Positions 17,609-25,683 of a stretch of 64,000 nt of DNA are shown here, piece after piece (the first letter of the stretch is position 1; the number at the start of each line of letters is the position of its first letter). The stretch is from Nonlabens marinus S1-08 (GTDB lineage: Bacteria > Bacteroidota > Bacteroidia > Flavobacteriales > Flavobacteriaceae), in contig NZ_AP014548.1 in assembly GCF_000831385.1 (NCBI RefSeq), positions 682,001 to 746,000 of the forward strand, written 5' to 3'. The notes below the pieces were generated by a model that worked only from the letters and a program-made list of their open reading frames with translations, did no database searches and was not told where the DNA came from. The position numbers and the translations under genes are program-made.

Positions 17609-18502
17609 TTATCTTATAAATTTATCTACCACGTAGATGATCTGTATTAAAGTAATGTAGCTCACACTTACCAGCATAAGTTTTCTCGCTACAGCATTCG
17701 TCCGTTCTCTGAACAACTTGATGGAGTAATAGAGAAACCATAGTCCTAATAACAATACTAGCGCTGCACTCCACAGGGTCATGTATAAAGAACCTGTAAC
17801 GCCAAAGGCTGGAATTAGTGAGACAGCAATCGTCCATATAGTGTATAAAACTATCTGCACAGCGGTTCCTTTATCTGCTGCGCCTGTAGGTAACATTTTA
17901 AAACCACCAGCTTTATAGTCGCTCTCCAGCATCCATCCTATCGCCCAGAAGTGTGGAAATTGCCAGAAAAACTGCAACATAAACAAGGTTCCCGGCTCTA
18001 TACCGAAGCTTCCACTTGCCGCCACCCAACCTAACATATAAGGTATAGCGCCAGGAAAAGCACCTACAAAAACACAAAGCGGCGTTCTCGTCTTCAACGG
18101 AGTGTAAACCGCAGCATATAAAACAATACTGAGCGCACCAAAAAATGCCGTAGGCCAATTGATCAAGTACAACAAGTAAACACCCGTCAACGCCATGGTC
18201 AATCCAAAAACCCATGCGTGATTCACCGCAATACGACCTGTGGGAATAGGTCGATTCATCGTGCGTTTCATGAGTGCATCCCGGTCGCGTTCGATGATTT
18301 GATTAAAAACGTTAGAAGATCCTACTAGAAAGTAGCCACCTATACACAGCAACACAATGGTCAACCAGTCATAGGTTTCAGCACCTAAAAAGTAACCTGC
18401 TATAGAAGAAAACACGACCACAATGGACAAACGTGGCTTTGTAATTTCCACATAATTGGCCAGCATTCCAGGCGTTTTTTCTAAAGAAGGTACTTCACTC
18501 AA
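17609..18502 (-). CDS. cyoE: Protohaem IX farnesyltransferase (haem O synthase)
   Basis: 297 residues from a TTG start at 18502 (MSEVPSLEKTPGMLANY). Motifs: VEITKPRLSIVVVFSSIAGY, the prenyl-diphosphate site NVFNQIIERDRDALMKRT and LWQFPHFWAI-like QFFWQFPHFWAIGW, over about eight helices. It makes haem O for the oxidase whose genes follow. An ATG at 18574 is in frame, but a perfect promoter (18525-18555) lies after it, so the mRNA would begin downstream of that ATG. First gene of the oxidase operon. Confidence 0.9.
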   Translation of the reverse strand: MSEVPSLEKTPGMLANYVEITKPRLSIVVVFSSIAGYFLGAETYDWLTIVLLCIGGYFLVGSSNVFNQIIERDRDALMKRTMNRPIPTGRIAVNHAWVFGLTMALTGVYLLYLINWPTAFFGALSIVLYAAVYTPLKTRTPLCVFVGAFPGAIPYMLGWVAASGSFGIEPGTLFMLQFFWQFPHFWAIGWMLESDYKAGGFKMLPTGAADKGTAVQIVLYTIWTIAVSLIPAFGVTGSLYMTLWSAALVLLLGLWFLYYSIKLFRERTNAVARKLMLVSVSYITLIQIIYVVDKFIR

Positions 18503-18524
18503 AAGTGTCGTTTTTAAGGGTTTG

Positions 18525-18555
18525 CAAAGATACCCTACAACGGCTTTGTAGCAAA
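18525..18555 (-). promoter_or_regulatory. Promoter of the cytochrome oxidase operon
   Basis: On the minus strand TTTG (18555-18552), 19 bases, then TATCTTTG (18532-18525): an exact Bacteroidetes -33/-7 promoter. Transcription should start near 18518, giving a leader of about 16 bases before the TTG start. Confidence 0.8.
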
Positions 18556-18595
18556 GCAAAAGATTGCCTTTCAAAAGTGATGTTAAAAGTGATCT

Positions 18596-18611
18596 CGCTT
18601 TCGCGAAAGCG
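18596..18611. repeat. Dispersed palindrome, copy 5 (intergenic)
   Basis: CGCTTTCGCGAAAGCG upstream of the cyoE promoter. Confidence 0.95.
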
Positions 18612-18663
18612 GAATAAATAGATGGTTACTGCAAGTTATTTAGATAGTATTTTCATGTCGCTC

Positions 18664-18684
18664 CTTCTCGACTGTCGCTCGAAG
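18664..18684. repeat. Short imperfect hairpin resembling a common flavobacterial intergenic repeat
   Basis: CTTCTCGA ... TCGAAG arms with a 7-base loop. It recalls the 'TCGAGCGCAGTCGAGAA' type of intergenic repeat from memory. The rest of 18503-18894, the longest gene-free stretch, holds the promoter, palindrome copy 5, this hairpin and the paired-hairpin element; nothing coding was seen. Confidence 0.4.
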
Positions 18685-18770
18685 CGGCTTATAAAGTGCA
18701 AAACAATGAAACACTAAAACCAGTGCCTATCGTCTGGTACCAGCAACTAATTGTATAAATCATAACTACC

Positions 18771-18866
18771 TGTCATCCTAAACTCGTTTCAGGATCTAAC
18801 TCATTCTTGCAACGATAAAAATGTGAACTAAAATCCACGAGATGCTGAAATGAATTCAGCGTGACA
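18771..18866. repeat. Dispersed paired-hairpin element between leuS and cyoE
   Basis: Two 27-base arms, 18771-18797 and 18840-18866, are inverted copies matching at 21 of 27 positions (both begin TGTCA from the outside and end ATCT). Each arm is also a small hairpin on its own (CTGAA...TTCAG type). This is a REP/BIME-like design; similar strings are common between genes in Flavobacteriaceae. It lies 28 bases after the stop of leuS and could also trim or stabilise that mRNA. Confidence 0.7.
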
Positions 18867-18894
18867 GTTTAATGAGAGCAAAAACACTTAAATA

Positions 18895-21800
18895 CTAACC
18901 CACCACAAAATTCACAATCTTCCCAGGAACAATAATTGTCTTGCGCACTACTTTTCCTTCTAATTGCTCCTGAACTTTCTCGTCTTCCAACACCATTTTT
19001 TCCAACTCGTCTTTAGAAATGTCTAATGGTAAATCCAGCGTGAATTTCATTTTACCGTTGAACGAGATAGGGTAGGTCTTACTGCTTTCTACCAGGTATT
19101 TCTCTTCAAAAACTGGAAATGCAGCTTCACTGATAGATTCTTTGTGTCCTAATAGTGACCACAATTCTTCTGCGATGTGTGGTGCGTATGGGGACACTAG
19201 AATCGCAAGTGGTTCCAAAACCTCGCGGTTGTTGCATTTTTGAGCGGTCAACTCGTTGACGGCAATCATAAAGCTACTGACACTAGTGTTGAATGAGAAG
19301 TTCTCAATATCCTCACGGGTTTTCTTGATGGTTTTATGCAAGGTTTTCATGCTGTCTGGCGACGCTTTGTCATCACTTACATTGAAACCACTCTCATCAT
19401 GATACAACTTCCACAGCTTTTTCATAAAGCCGTAAACGCCCGTTATTCCTGCCGTATTCCACGGCTTCGCCTGCTCTAGCGGACCCAGAAACATCTCGTA
19501 CAAACGCAAGGTGTCCGCTCCGTATTGATCACAGATATCGTCTGGATTGACAACGTTGTATTTGGATTTAGACATTTTTTCTACCTCGCGATGAGTTTTA
19601 ATTAAGTCATCATCTCCTGTTACAAAAAAAGCGTTTTCAAATTCTGGTCTCCACTCTTTAAAAGCTTCAATATCGAGATTGTTGTGAGCATCAACCAAAG
19701 AGACGTCGACAGGAACAATGCGCCCTAAAGATGTATTGTAATAGTTATCTCTATTAAAGTATTTATCAGGTATGCCGTTTGACTTAGCAGTTTCTTTGAT
19801 TGCCATAAGGTTAGCTGAATAATAATCCTCCAAATAATTACTGTCTAGCACCTCATCTTCTTTGAGACCTATTGACTTTGCATATTTGGGAATAGACGTT
19901 AGAGATAGTGGCTTGACAATTTGTTGAGTTAAATCAAAATCAACTGAATTTTTCAAACTAGGAATTTCGTTTTCATTTTCATCTTGTGGGTGAAAAGACA
20001 CTTGATAAGTGACTGCTATAAAAGCACTCTCACCAAGTATCATCCCTTGATTGATCATCTTTTTAAAAGGCTCTTTAACCGTGACTTTACCCAAATCATG
20101 CAGCAACTTTACCCAAAATCTACTGTACAACAAGTGACCGGTCGCATGCTCGCTTCCTCCTATATATAGATCCACATTTTGCCAATATTCCTGAGCTTCG
20201 CTTGAGAACATTTCGTTCTCGTTATTGGCATCCATATATCTAAACATATACCAAGAGCTTCCTGCCCAACCAGGCATGGTATTCAACTCTAGCGGATATA
20301 CACAATCGCGATCATCATCATTGGAAACGACTTTGTTTTCTTTAGTACACCAACTCCAGGTTGTCGCGCGACCTAATGGTGGAGCGCCATCTTCAGTTGG
20401 TAGGTATTCATCTACTTCTGGCAATTCCAGTGGCAAGTGCTCGCGGTCGATCATTTGCGGCAAACCGTCCTTATAATATACTGGGAATGGCTCGCCCCAA
20501 TAACGCTGTCTGGAAAACACAGCATCGCGCAAGCGGTAATTGGTCTTTCCCTTTCCGGCGCCTACTTCTTCCAACTTTTCGATAGCTGCTGCCATCGCAC
20601 CAGACTCGTAGCTCATACCGTTGAGGAAATCGCTATTGGTTAATTTCGTATCATCTTTTGCGACATAAGCTTCCTCGCTCACATCCACATCTTTGAAGAT
20701 ATTTTTGATTTCTGGCATTCCTTTTTGACAAGCAAAGAAGTTAGCAAAAGCATGGTCGCGTTCATCACCACATGGTACTGCCATCACAGCGCCGGTTCCA
20801 TAACCTGCCAAAACATAATCGCCTATCCATACCGGGATTTTTTCGCCGCTTAACGGATGTAATGCATAAGCTCCCGTGAACACGCCAGAAATAGTTTTGA
20901 CATCTGCCATGCGTTCACGTTCTGATCGTGCAGCGGTTGCTTTTTTATAGGCCTCGACCTCAGCCTTTTGATCTGCGGTTGTAATGATATCCACCAACTC
21001 ATGTTCTGGTGCCAGTGTCATAAAGGTTACTCCATAAATCGTGTCTGGTCGTGTGGTAAAAACATCTATTTCAAGTTCAGAGTTCGGAGTTATGAGTTCA
21101 GAACGATTAACTCCTAACTCTGAACTCATAATTCTGAACTTGACAAGCGATCCTATGGACTTCCCGATCCAGTTGCGTTGGATTTCCTTAATGGATTCGC
21201 TCCAGTCAAGGTCTTCTAAGTCATTCAATAAACGCTCTGCAAACGCGCTGATTCTCATCATCCACTGGCGCATTTTCTTGCGCACAACAGGATGGCCGCC
21301 ACGTTCTGAAACGCCATTGACGATCTCATCATTTGCGAGAACGGTTCCCAGTGCTGGACACCAATTCACTTCGGTATCTGCAAGGAAGGTCAAGCGGTAG
21401 TCGAGTAGAATTTCTTGTTGTTCTTGTTCGGTAAACGAGTTCCAATCGGCTGCCGTGAACTGTCGCAAATCTTCGTCTGTTGCAGCGTTGATGGAAGTTG
21501 TTCCGCTTTCGCGAAAGCAAAATTCCAACTCACTTATAGGACGAGCTTTATCTGCTATATTATCGTACCAGCTGTCGAACAGCATGATAAAAATCTCTTG
21601 AGTATATTTATAATATCCTGGATCACTGGTTTTTACCTCGCGCGACCAGTCAAAACTAAAACCGATACGGTCCATCTGCTCACGGTATCGAGCAATATTG
21701 TCTTTAGTCGTTATTGCGGGATGCTGACCGGTTTGAATTGCGTATTGCTCTGCCGGCAAACCGAAGCTATCATAACCCATGGGATGCAAGACGTTAAAAC

Positions 21801-22008
21801 CAGTGTGGCGTTTGTACCTAGACACAATATCGCTGGCGATATATCCCAGCGGATGTCCCACGTGAAGCCCGGCACCACTAGGATATGGGAACATATCGAG
21901 AGCATAGAATTTGGGTTTATCAGAATGGTTTTGGGCGTGAAAAGTGCCGTTTTTGGCCCAATAGTTTTGCCATTTTGATTCGATTTTCTTGTGATCGTAC
22001 AGTAACAT
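18895..22008 (-). CDS. leuS: Leucyl-tRNA synthetase
   Basis: 1037 residues from the ATG at 22008 (MLLYDHKKIESKWQNYW). Class I motifs are HVGH in PSGAGLHVGHPLGY (about residue 50) and KMSKS in VEKMSKSKYNVVNPDDI (about 815). The CP1 editing domain has FTTRPDTIYG. A family-typical but long insertion precedes KMSKS (about residues 660-805). Two foreign-looking pieces are present: a palindrome copy writing FRES near residue 165, and a 70-base palindromic repeat read as about 22 residues (about 290-312) directly before the editing-site threonines. Confidence 0.95.
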   Translation of the reverse strand: MLLYDHKKIESKWQNYWAKNGTFHAQNHSDKPKFYALDMFPYPSGAGLHVGHPLGYIASDIVSRYKRHTGFNVLHPMGYDSFGLPAEQYAIQTGQHPAITTKDNIARYREQMDRIGFSFDWSREVKTSDPGYYKYTQEIFIMLFDSWYDNIADKARPISELEFCFRESGTTSINAATDEDLRQFTAADWNSFTEQEQQEILLDYRLTFLADTEVNWCPALGTVLANDEIVNGVSERGGHPVVRKKMRQWMMRISAFAERLLNDLEDLDWSESIKEIQRNWIGKSIGSLVKFRIMSSELGVNRSELITPNSELEIDVFTTRPDTIYGVTFMTLAPEHELVDIITTADQKAEVEAYKKATAARSERERMADVKTISGVFTGAYALHPLSGEKIPVWIGDYVLAGYGTGAVMAVPCGDERDHAFANFFACQKGMPEIKNIFKDVDVSEEAYVAKDDTKLTNSDFLNGMSYESGAMAAAIEKLEEVGAGKGKTNYRLRDAVFSRQRYWGEPFPVYYKDGLPQMIDREHLPLELPEVDEYLPTEDGAPPLGRATTWSWCTKENKVVSNDDDRDCVYPLELNTMPGWAGSSWYMFRYMDANNENEMFSSEAQEYWQNVDLYIGGSEHATGHLLYSRFWVKLLHDLGKVTVKEPFKKMINQGMILGESAFIAVTYQVSFHPQDENENEIPSLKNSVDFDLTQQIVKPLSLTSIPKYAKSIGLKEDEVLDSNYLEDYYSANLMAIKETAKSNGIPDKYFNRDNYYNTSLGRIVPVDVSLVDAHNNLDIEAFKEWRPEFENAFFVTGDDDLIKTHREVEKMSKSKYNVVNPDDICDQYGADTLRLYEMFLGPLEQAKPWNTAGITGVYGFMKKLWKLYHDESGFNVSDDKASPDSMKTLHKTIKKTREDIENFSFNTSVSSFMIAVNELTAQKCNNREVLEPLAILVSPYAPHIAEELWSLLGHKESISEAAFPVFEEKYLVESSKTYPISFNGKMKFTLDLPLDISKDELEKMVLEDEKVQEQLEGKVVRKTIIVPGKIVNFVVG
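21071..21142. repeat. Palindromic element inserted in frame in leuS
   Basis: A 72-base inverted repeat built from arms of the type AAGTTCAGAGTT/AACTCTGAACTT around a CGATT centre. Shares TAACTCTGAACTCATAA and TTATGAGTTCAGA with the repeat at 58751-58814. It is translated within leuS without disturbing the frame. Confidence 0.75.
21505..21518. repeat. Dispersed palindrome, copy 6 (in leuS)
   Basis: GCTTTCGCGAAAGC core; read in the FRES frame. Confidence 0.93.
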
Positions 22009-22026
22009 AAACGCGATTGTGAGGCA

Positions 22027-22034
22027 CAAAAATA
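22027..22034 (-). promoter_or_regulatory. Bacteroidetes -7 box of leuS
   Basis: TATTTTTG on the minus strand, 18 bases before the ATG at 22008. It supports that start over an in-frame ATG further upstream. No clear -33 box. Confidence 0.5.
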
Positions 22035-22096
22035 GGCCGTTTGCAACAAGTAGGAAACTTATGGCGTTGTAATCCTGCAAGGCTCGCGAACTTTGT

Positions 22097-22104
22097 TATT
22101 TTTG
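22097..22104 (+). promoter_or_regulatory. Bacteroidetes -7 box of ftsX
   Basis: TATTTTTG 29 bases before the ATG at 22134; supports that start over an ATG at 22041. No -33 box at the usual spacing. Confidence 0.5.
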
Positions 22105-22133
22105 TTCACTGTAACTATTTGCAACAGCGATTT

Positions 22134-23012
22134 ATGGCATCCTCTTCTTCTTATCAAAAACGCCGCTTGTTCAGCTCCTATTTTTGGGTGGTGATCAGTG
22201 TATTCTTGGTACTTTTTATGTTGGGCCTACAGGGCTTTTTCTTGTTGAATAGCCAGAAACTAGCCGATTATTTCCGCGAGCAAGTGCCTATGTCCATCTA
22301 TTTTAAGGATAGCGCCAAAGATGTGGAAATGCAACAACTGGAGAAATCCCTGCAAATGGCAGATTATACCAAGAGCGCGGTTTTTGTAAGTAGTGAAGAA
22401 GGCGCGCAAAGAACCATCGAGGATCTAGGTGAGGATTTTGTGGCCAAATTAGATGGTTTTAATCCTATTCCCAACTCCATCGACGTGCGTTTGAATTCCA
22501 GCTTTGTGGACGACAGCCAGATCCAGCAAATTGCGGATGATCTTGCTGCCAAAGATTTTGTTCAAGAAGTGAGCTACGACAAACCTTTGGTTTCGCTATT
22601 GAATGAAAACGTAAAGCGCATCTCTTTCTGGATGTTAATCGTGAGTGGTGTTTTTATTTTTATTGCATTTCTATTGATCAATAGTTCCATTCGACTGTCC
22701 ATTTACGCCAAACGATTTACCATTAAAACCATGCAAATGGTAGGTGCGACTAAAGGTTTTATACGCAAACCATTTATCCTGACCAGTATTAAACTGGGTG
22801 TGATAGGTGCTCTGCTTGCCCTAGTGGCGCTGGGCGGCGTGGTATACTGGATGGATGGTTACGTGCCTGAATTAGAAATTTTACAGAACTACCAGATGCT
22901 GGCGATTTTGTTTGTGGGCGTGCTGGTTTTTGGCGTTTTGATTAGTTTGATCAGTACGTTTTTTGCAACAACTCGATATCTCAATTTGAGAACAGATCAG
23001 TTGTATTATTAA
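22134..23012 (+). CDS. ftsX: Cell division protein FtsX
   Basis: 292 residues from ATG 22134 (MASSSSYQKRRLFSSYFWVV). Topology is the FtsX one: a helix at about 22-42, a periplasmic domain (about 45-165, MSIYFKDSAKDVEMQQLEKSL and IDVRLNSSFVDD) and three C-terminal helices with TIKTMQMVGATKGFIRKPF. FtsEX is an ABC-like complex that activates peptidoglycan hydrolases at division. ftsE is not next to it here. It is followed by DUF3098 and uppP, a cell-envelope operon. Confidence 0.92.
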   Translation: MASSSSYQKRRLFSSYFWVVISVFLVLFMLGLQGFFLLNSQKLADYFREQVPMSIYFKDSAKDVEMQQLEKSLQMADYTKSAVFVSSEEGAQRTIEDLGEDFVAKLDGFNPIPNSIDVRLNSSFVDDSQIQQIADDLAAKDFVQEVSYDKPLVSLLNENVKRISFWMLIVSGVFIFIAFLLINSSIRLSIYAKRFTIKTMQMVGATKGFIRKPFILTSIKLGVIGALLALVALGGVVYWMDGYVPELEILQNYQMLAILFVGVLVFGVLISLISTFFATTRYLNLRTDQLYY

Positions 23013-23014
23013 TT

Positions 23015-23030
23015 CGCTTTCGCGAAAGCG
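23015..23030. repeat. Dispersed palindrome, copy 7 (ftsX-DUF3098 gap)
   Basis: CGCTTTCGCGAAAGCG starting 2 bases after the ftsX stop, inside an operon; it is not followed by a T run, so it is not an ordinary terminator. Confidence 0.95.
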
Positions 23031-23047
23031 TAATTATAAATAGTATT

Positions 23048-23332
23048 ATGAGTAAAAAAATCAAAAAGAACCAAAATACAGATTCCACTGAGCCTGATTA
23101 TGTCAAGCCGGTTTTTGGGTTTGTGTTTAAGAAGAAAAATTACACATGGATGATCATTGGTCTTGCCGTGATTGCGCTAGGATTTATATTGATGATAGGT
23201 GGTGGTAGTGATGATCCAAACGTATTCAATCCAGAGATTTTCTCTTGGAGACGCATTAGGCTAGCTCCAGCGCTGGTAATAATCGGTTTTGGGATTCAGG
23301 TGTATGCGATCCTTCTTGATCCAGATAAATAA
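23048..23332 (+). CDS. DUF3098 membrane protein
   Basis: 94 residues with two membrane helices (about 34-53 and 72-90) separated by GGGSDDPNVFNPEIFSWRR, the DUF3098 signature. The N terminus is charged and cytoplasmic. The family is conserved in Bacteroidota between ftsX and uppP, as here, which suggests a role in division or envelope growth, but no activity is known. Its stop codon overlaps the uppP start (TAATGG). Confidence 0.88.
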   Translation: MSKKIKKNQNTDSTEPDYVKPVFGFVFKKKNYTWMIIGLAVIALGFILMIGGGSDDPNVFNPEIFSWRRIRLAPALVIIGFGIQVYAILLDPDK

Positions 23333-24129
23333 TGGAAACTTTTGATGCTATTGTACTGGGAGTCATCCAAGGCTTAACAGAGTTTTTACCTGTTTCTTCC
23401 AGCGGACACTTGGAACTAGGAAAAGCGATTCTTGGAGATAATTCAGTCCCTGAGGAAAGCTTGATGTTTACTGTGGTATTGCATTTTGCCACGGCCTTGA
23501 GTACAATCGTGGTTTTTAGAAAAGATATTTTGGAACTATTGAAAGGATTGTTTTCCTTTCAGTGGAACGAAGAAACACAGTTTTCTGTAAAGATTATTCT
23601 CTCCATGATACCTGCTGTATTTGTAGGCTTGCTATTTGAGGAAGAGATGGAATCGCTTTTTGGAGGTAACGTATTGCTGGTCGGATTTTTATTGCTAGTG
23701 ACTGGATTGCTTCTGTTTCTTGCTGGCCGTGCAAAGAATACTGGAAAAGCGGTGAGTTGGAAAGATGCGATCATTATAGGCGTGGCACAAGCCATTGCCA
23801 TATTACCTGGAGTTTCCCGTAGCGGAGCGACAATTTCCACTTCAGTATTATTAGGTAATGATCGTACCAAAGCAGCTCGGTTTTCCTTTTTAATGGTAGT
23901 GCCTTTGATTTTAGGAAAAATTGCCAAAGACGTGATGATTGGCGATCTGAATATGGAAAGCAGTAACAGCCTGCCGTTATTGTTTGGTTTTTTTGCTGCA
24001 TTTATCACAGGATTAATCGCCTGTACCTGGATGATTTCCATTGTGAAGAAGGCCAAGTTGCATTACTTCTCCTATTATTGTTTTGCGGTAGGTATTGTGG
24101 CCATTATCGCTGGTAGTCTAGCAGCCTAA
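23332..24129 (+). CDS. uppP: Undecaprenyl-diphosphatase
   Basis: 265 residues, about eight helices. Catalytic motifs are GLTEFLPVSSSGHLELGKAI (residues about 14-33, with the E and SSSGH pocket) and LPGVSRSGATIS (about 158-169). It removes the phosphate from undecaprenyl pyrophosphate to recycle the lipid carrier of peptidoglycan synthesis. Third gene of the ftsX operon. Confidence 0.96.
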   Translation: METFDAIVLGVIQGLTEFLPVSSSGHLELGKAILGDNSVPEESLMFTVVLHFATALSTIVVFRKDILELLKGLFSFQWNEETQFSVKIILSMIPAVFVGLLFEEEMESLFGGNVLLVGFLLLVTGLLLFLAGRAKNTGKAVSWKDAIIIGVAQAIAILPGVSRSGATISTSVLLGNDRTKAARFSFLMVVPLILGKIAKDVMIGDLNMESSNSLPLLFGFFAAFITGLIACTWMISIVKKAKLHYFSYYCFAVGIVAIIAGSLAA

Positions 24130-24159
24130 CTCTAGAATTATTAATTGAAATCTTAAGTT

Positions 24160-24864
24160 TTGAATCCGCAAGTTTCTGACAATCCCTATCTCACCGGTAA
24201 AGTTCTTCTTTTTGATAAGCCCCTGAACTGGACTTCTTTTCAGCTGGTCAACAAAGTGCGCTGGTTGATACGTCAACATTATGGCATTAAAAAAATTAAA
24301 GTAGGTCATGCAGGGACTTTGGATCCATTGGCAACTGGTTTGCTGATTATCTGTACCGGGAAGGAAACCAAGAATATTTCCACTTATCAAGCGCAGGAAA
24401 AAGAATATACTGGCACCATAACCCTGGGTGCAACAACGCCTAGCTATGACCTAGAAACTGAAATAGATCAAACATTCCCTACAGATCACTTAACCGAAGA
24501 TTTACTTAGAAAAATTACCGAGCAGTTCACCGGCGAAATCCAACAAAAACCACCTATCTACAGCGCTATTAAAAAAGATGGCAAGCGATTGTACGAACTC
24601 GCAAGGGCAGGAGAAACTACCGAAATAAGCGCACGAACAGTAACAGTGACTGACTTTGACCTAACCCGCATAGAGTTACCAAAAGTTGATTTCAGAATGG
24701 GCTGCAGCAAAGGAACGTACATTAGATCCATCGCTCATGATTATGGAGCAGCATTGAACAATGGTGGTCATTTGAGCGCGTTGCGCAGGACTAAAATTGG
24801 TGATTATGATGTCGCCGATGCGGTGGGAATTGAGGAGTTTGAAGCTGCCTTAATGAAGGGTTGA
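24160..24864 (+). CDS. truB: tRNA pseudouridine-55 synthase
   Basis: 234 residues from a TTG start (MNPQVSDNPYLTGKVLLFDKP). TruB motifs: KPLNWTSFQLVNKVR, the catalytic Asp in VGHAGTLDPLATGLL, QKPPIYSAIKKDGKRLYELAR and SKGTYIRSIAHD. It converts U55 in the T-loop of tRNAs. No ATG is available near the N terminus. It follows uppP by 30 bases, probably in the same operon. Confidence 0.95.
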   Translation: MNPQVSDNPYLTGKVLLFDKPLNWTSFQLVNKVRWLIRQHYGIKKIKVGHAGTLDPLATGLLIICTGKETKNISTYQAQEKEYTGTITLGATTPSYDLETEIDQTFPTDHLTEDLLRKITEQFTGEIQQKPPIYSAIKKDGKRLYELARAGETTEISARTVTVTDFDLTRIELPKVDFRMGCSKGTYIRSIAHDYGAALNNGGHLSALRRTKIGDYDVADAVGIEEFEAALMKG

Positions 24865-24906
24865 GCCATCCTTGATTTAATCTTATGAATCATGAAAGTG
24901 CTCCAT

Positions 24907-24937
24907 AAAAAAATGCCGAGACCCTCATCCCAGCATT
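24907..24937 (-). terminator. Terminator of azoR
   Basis: On the minus strand a 10-base-pair stem (AATGCTGGGA with TCTCGGCATT, two G-T pairs), 6-base loop, then seven T. Confidence 0.8.
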
Positions 24938-24962
24938 CTCAATAATTAAAATAAAGTTGAAA

Positions 24963-25547
24963 TTATAAAGCCTCGATGGCCGTTGTACCTTTTTCGATAC
25001 TTGCTTCTCTGGATTGATTGGTGACATCTGCAGCAATAAATGTGACGTCAGTGATTCCTATAAATCCGAAAAAGGTTTTTAGATAAGGTGAAACGAAATC
25101 TACTTCGCTTCCAATGGGTGTTCCTCCTGTAGAAATTATCACAAATACTTTTTTGTTTTTCAGTAAACCTACAGGCCCTTCTGGCGTATAATGAAAAGTG
25201 ATCCCTAATCGGGCAATTAAGTCAATGTAGGTTTTAAGGGCTGCAGGAACAGTAAAGTTGTACATGGGTACTCCAACGATATACGCGTCTGCCGCTGCAA
25301 ACTCTATGGCTAGTTCATTACTTCCTACAATTTCTTTGCGCTGGTTGTCCGTCAAGTCCTCGGAAGGTGTGAAGTAAGCAGAGTAACGATCCTGATCACC
25401 TAATGTGATAAGGTCATCATAGTATAAATCTCTTTTTCCAGTCAGTTTGTGACCTTGTGATTCCAACTTCTCTTGGAGAAGGTCGGTAAGCTCTCTACTT
25501 ATACTGCCCGCTTGATTAGGGCTACTATCTATTCTAAGTAAATTCAT
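24963..25547 (-). CDS. azoR: FMN-dependent NADH azoreductase / quinone reductase
   Basis: 194 residues in the flavodoxin fold: RIDSSPN at the FMN phosphate site, VGVPMYNFTVPAALKTYIDLIARLGITFHY (about 92-121) and STGGTPIGSEVDF. AzoR enzymes reduce quinones and azo compounds with NADH and protect against thiol stress. Single gene. A 9-base inverted repeat sits directly upstream (25552-25578), the likely binding site of an HxlR/MarR-type repressor whose gene is not visible here. Confidence 0.93.
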   Translation of the reverse strand: MNLLRIDSSPNQAGSISRELTDLLQEKLESQGHKLTGKRDLYYDDLITLGDQDRYSAYFTPSEDLTDNQRKEIVGSNELAIEFAAADAYIVGVPMYNFTVPAALKTYIDLIARLGITFHYTPEGPVGLLKNKKVFVIISTGGTPIGSEVDFVSPYLKTFFGFIGITDVTFIAADVTNQSREASIEKGTTAIEAL

Positions 25548-25551
25548 AATA

Positions 25552-25578
25552 TTGTATGTATTTTAATTGTACATACAA
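25552..25578. promoter_or_regulatory. Candidate operator of azoR
   Basis: Perfect inverted repeat TTGTATGTA-N9-TACATACAA, ending 5 bases before the azoR ATG; a good size for a dimeric winged-helix regulator. Confidence 0.55.
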
Positions 25579-25683
25579 ATAAAATGCATATTTACTAAAG
25601 TCAAATAAATTTACTGTTAAACATTAAAGACGTATTCGTGGAATACTCCCTATTTATTTATCAATCTATATAATAAGTAGAAC

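Noticed and set aside
21415..21978. Plus-strand frame of 187 codons opposite leuS
   Set aside because: Lies wholly against conserved LeuRS motifs; composition is that of a shadow frame.
23559..24056. Minus-strand frame of 165 codons opposite uppP
   Set aside because: Mirror of the UppP membrane helices; no independent signal.
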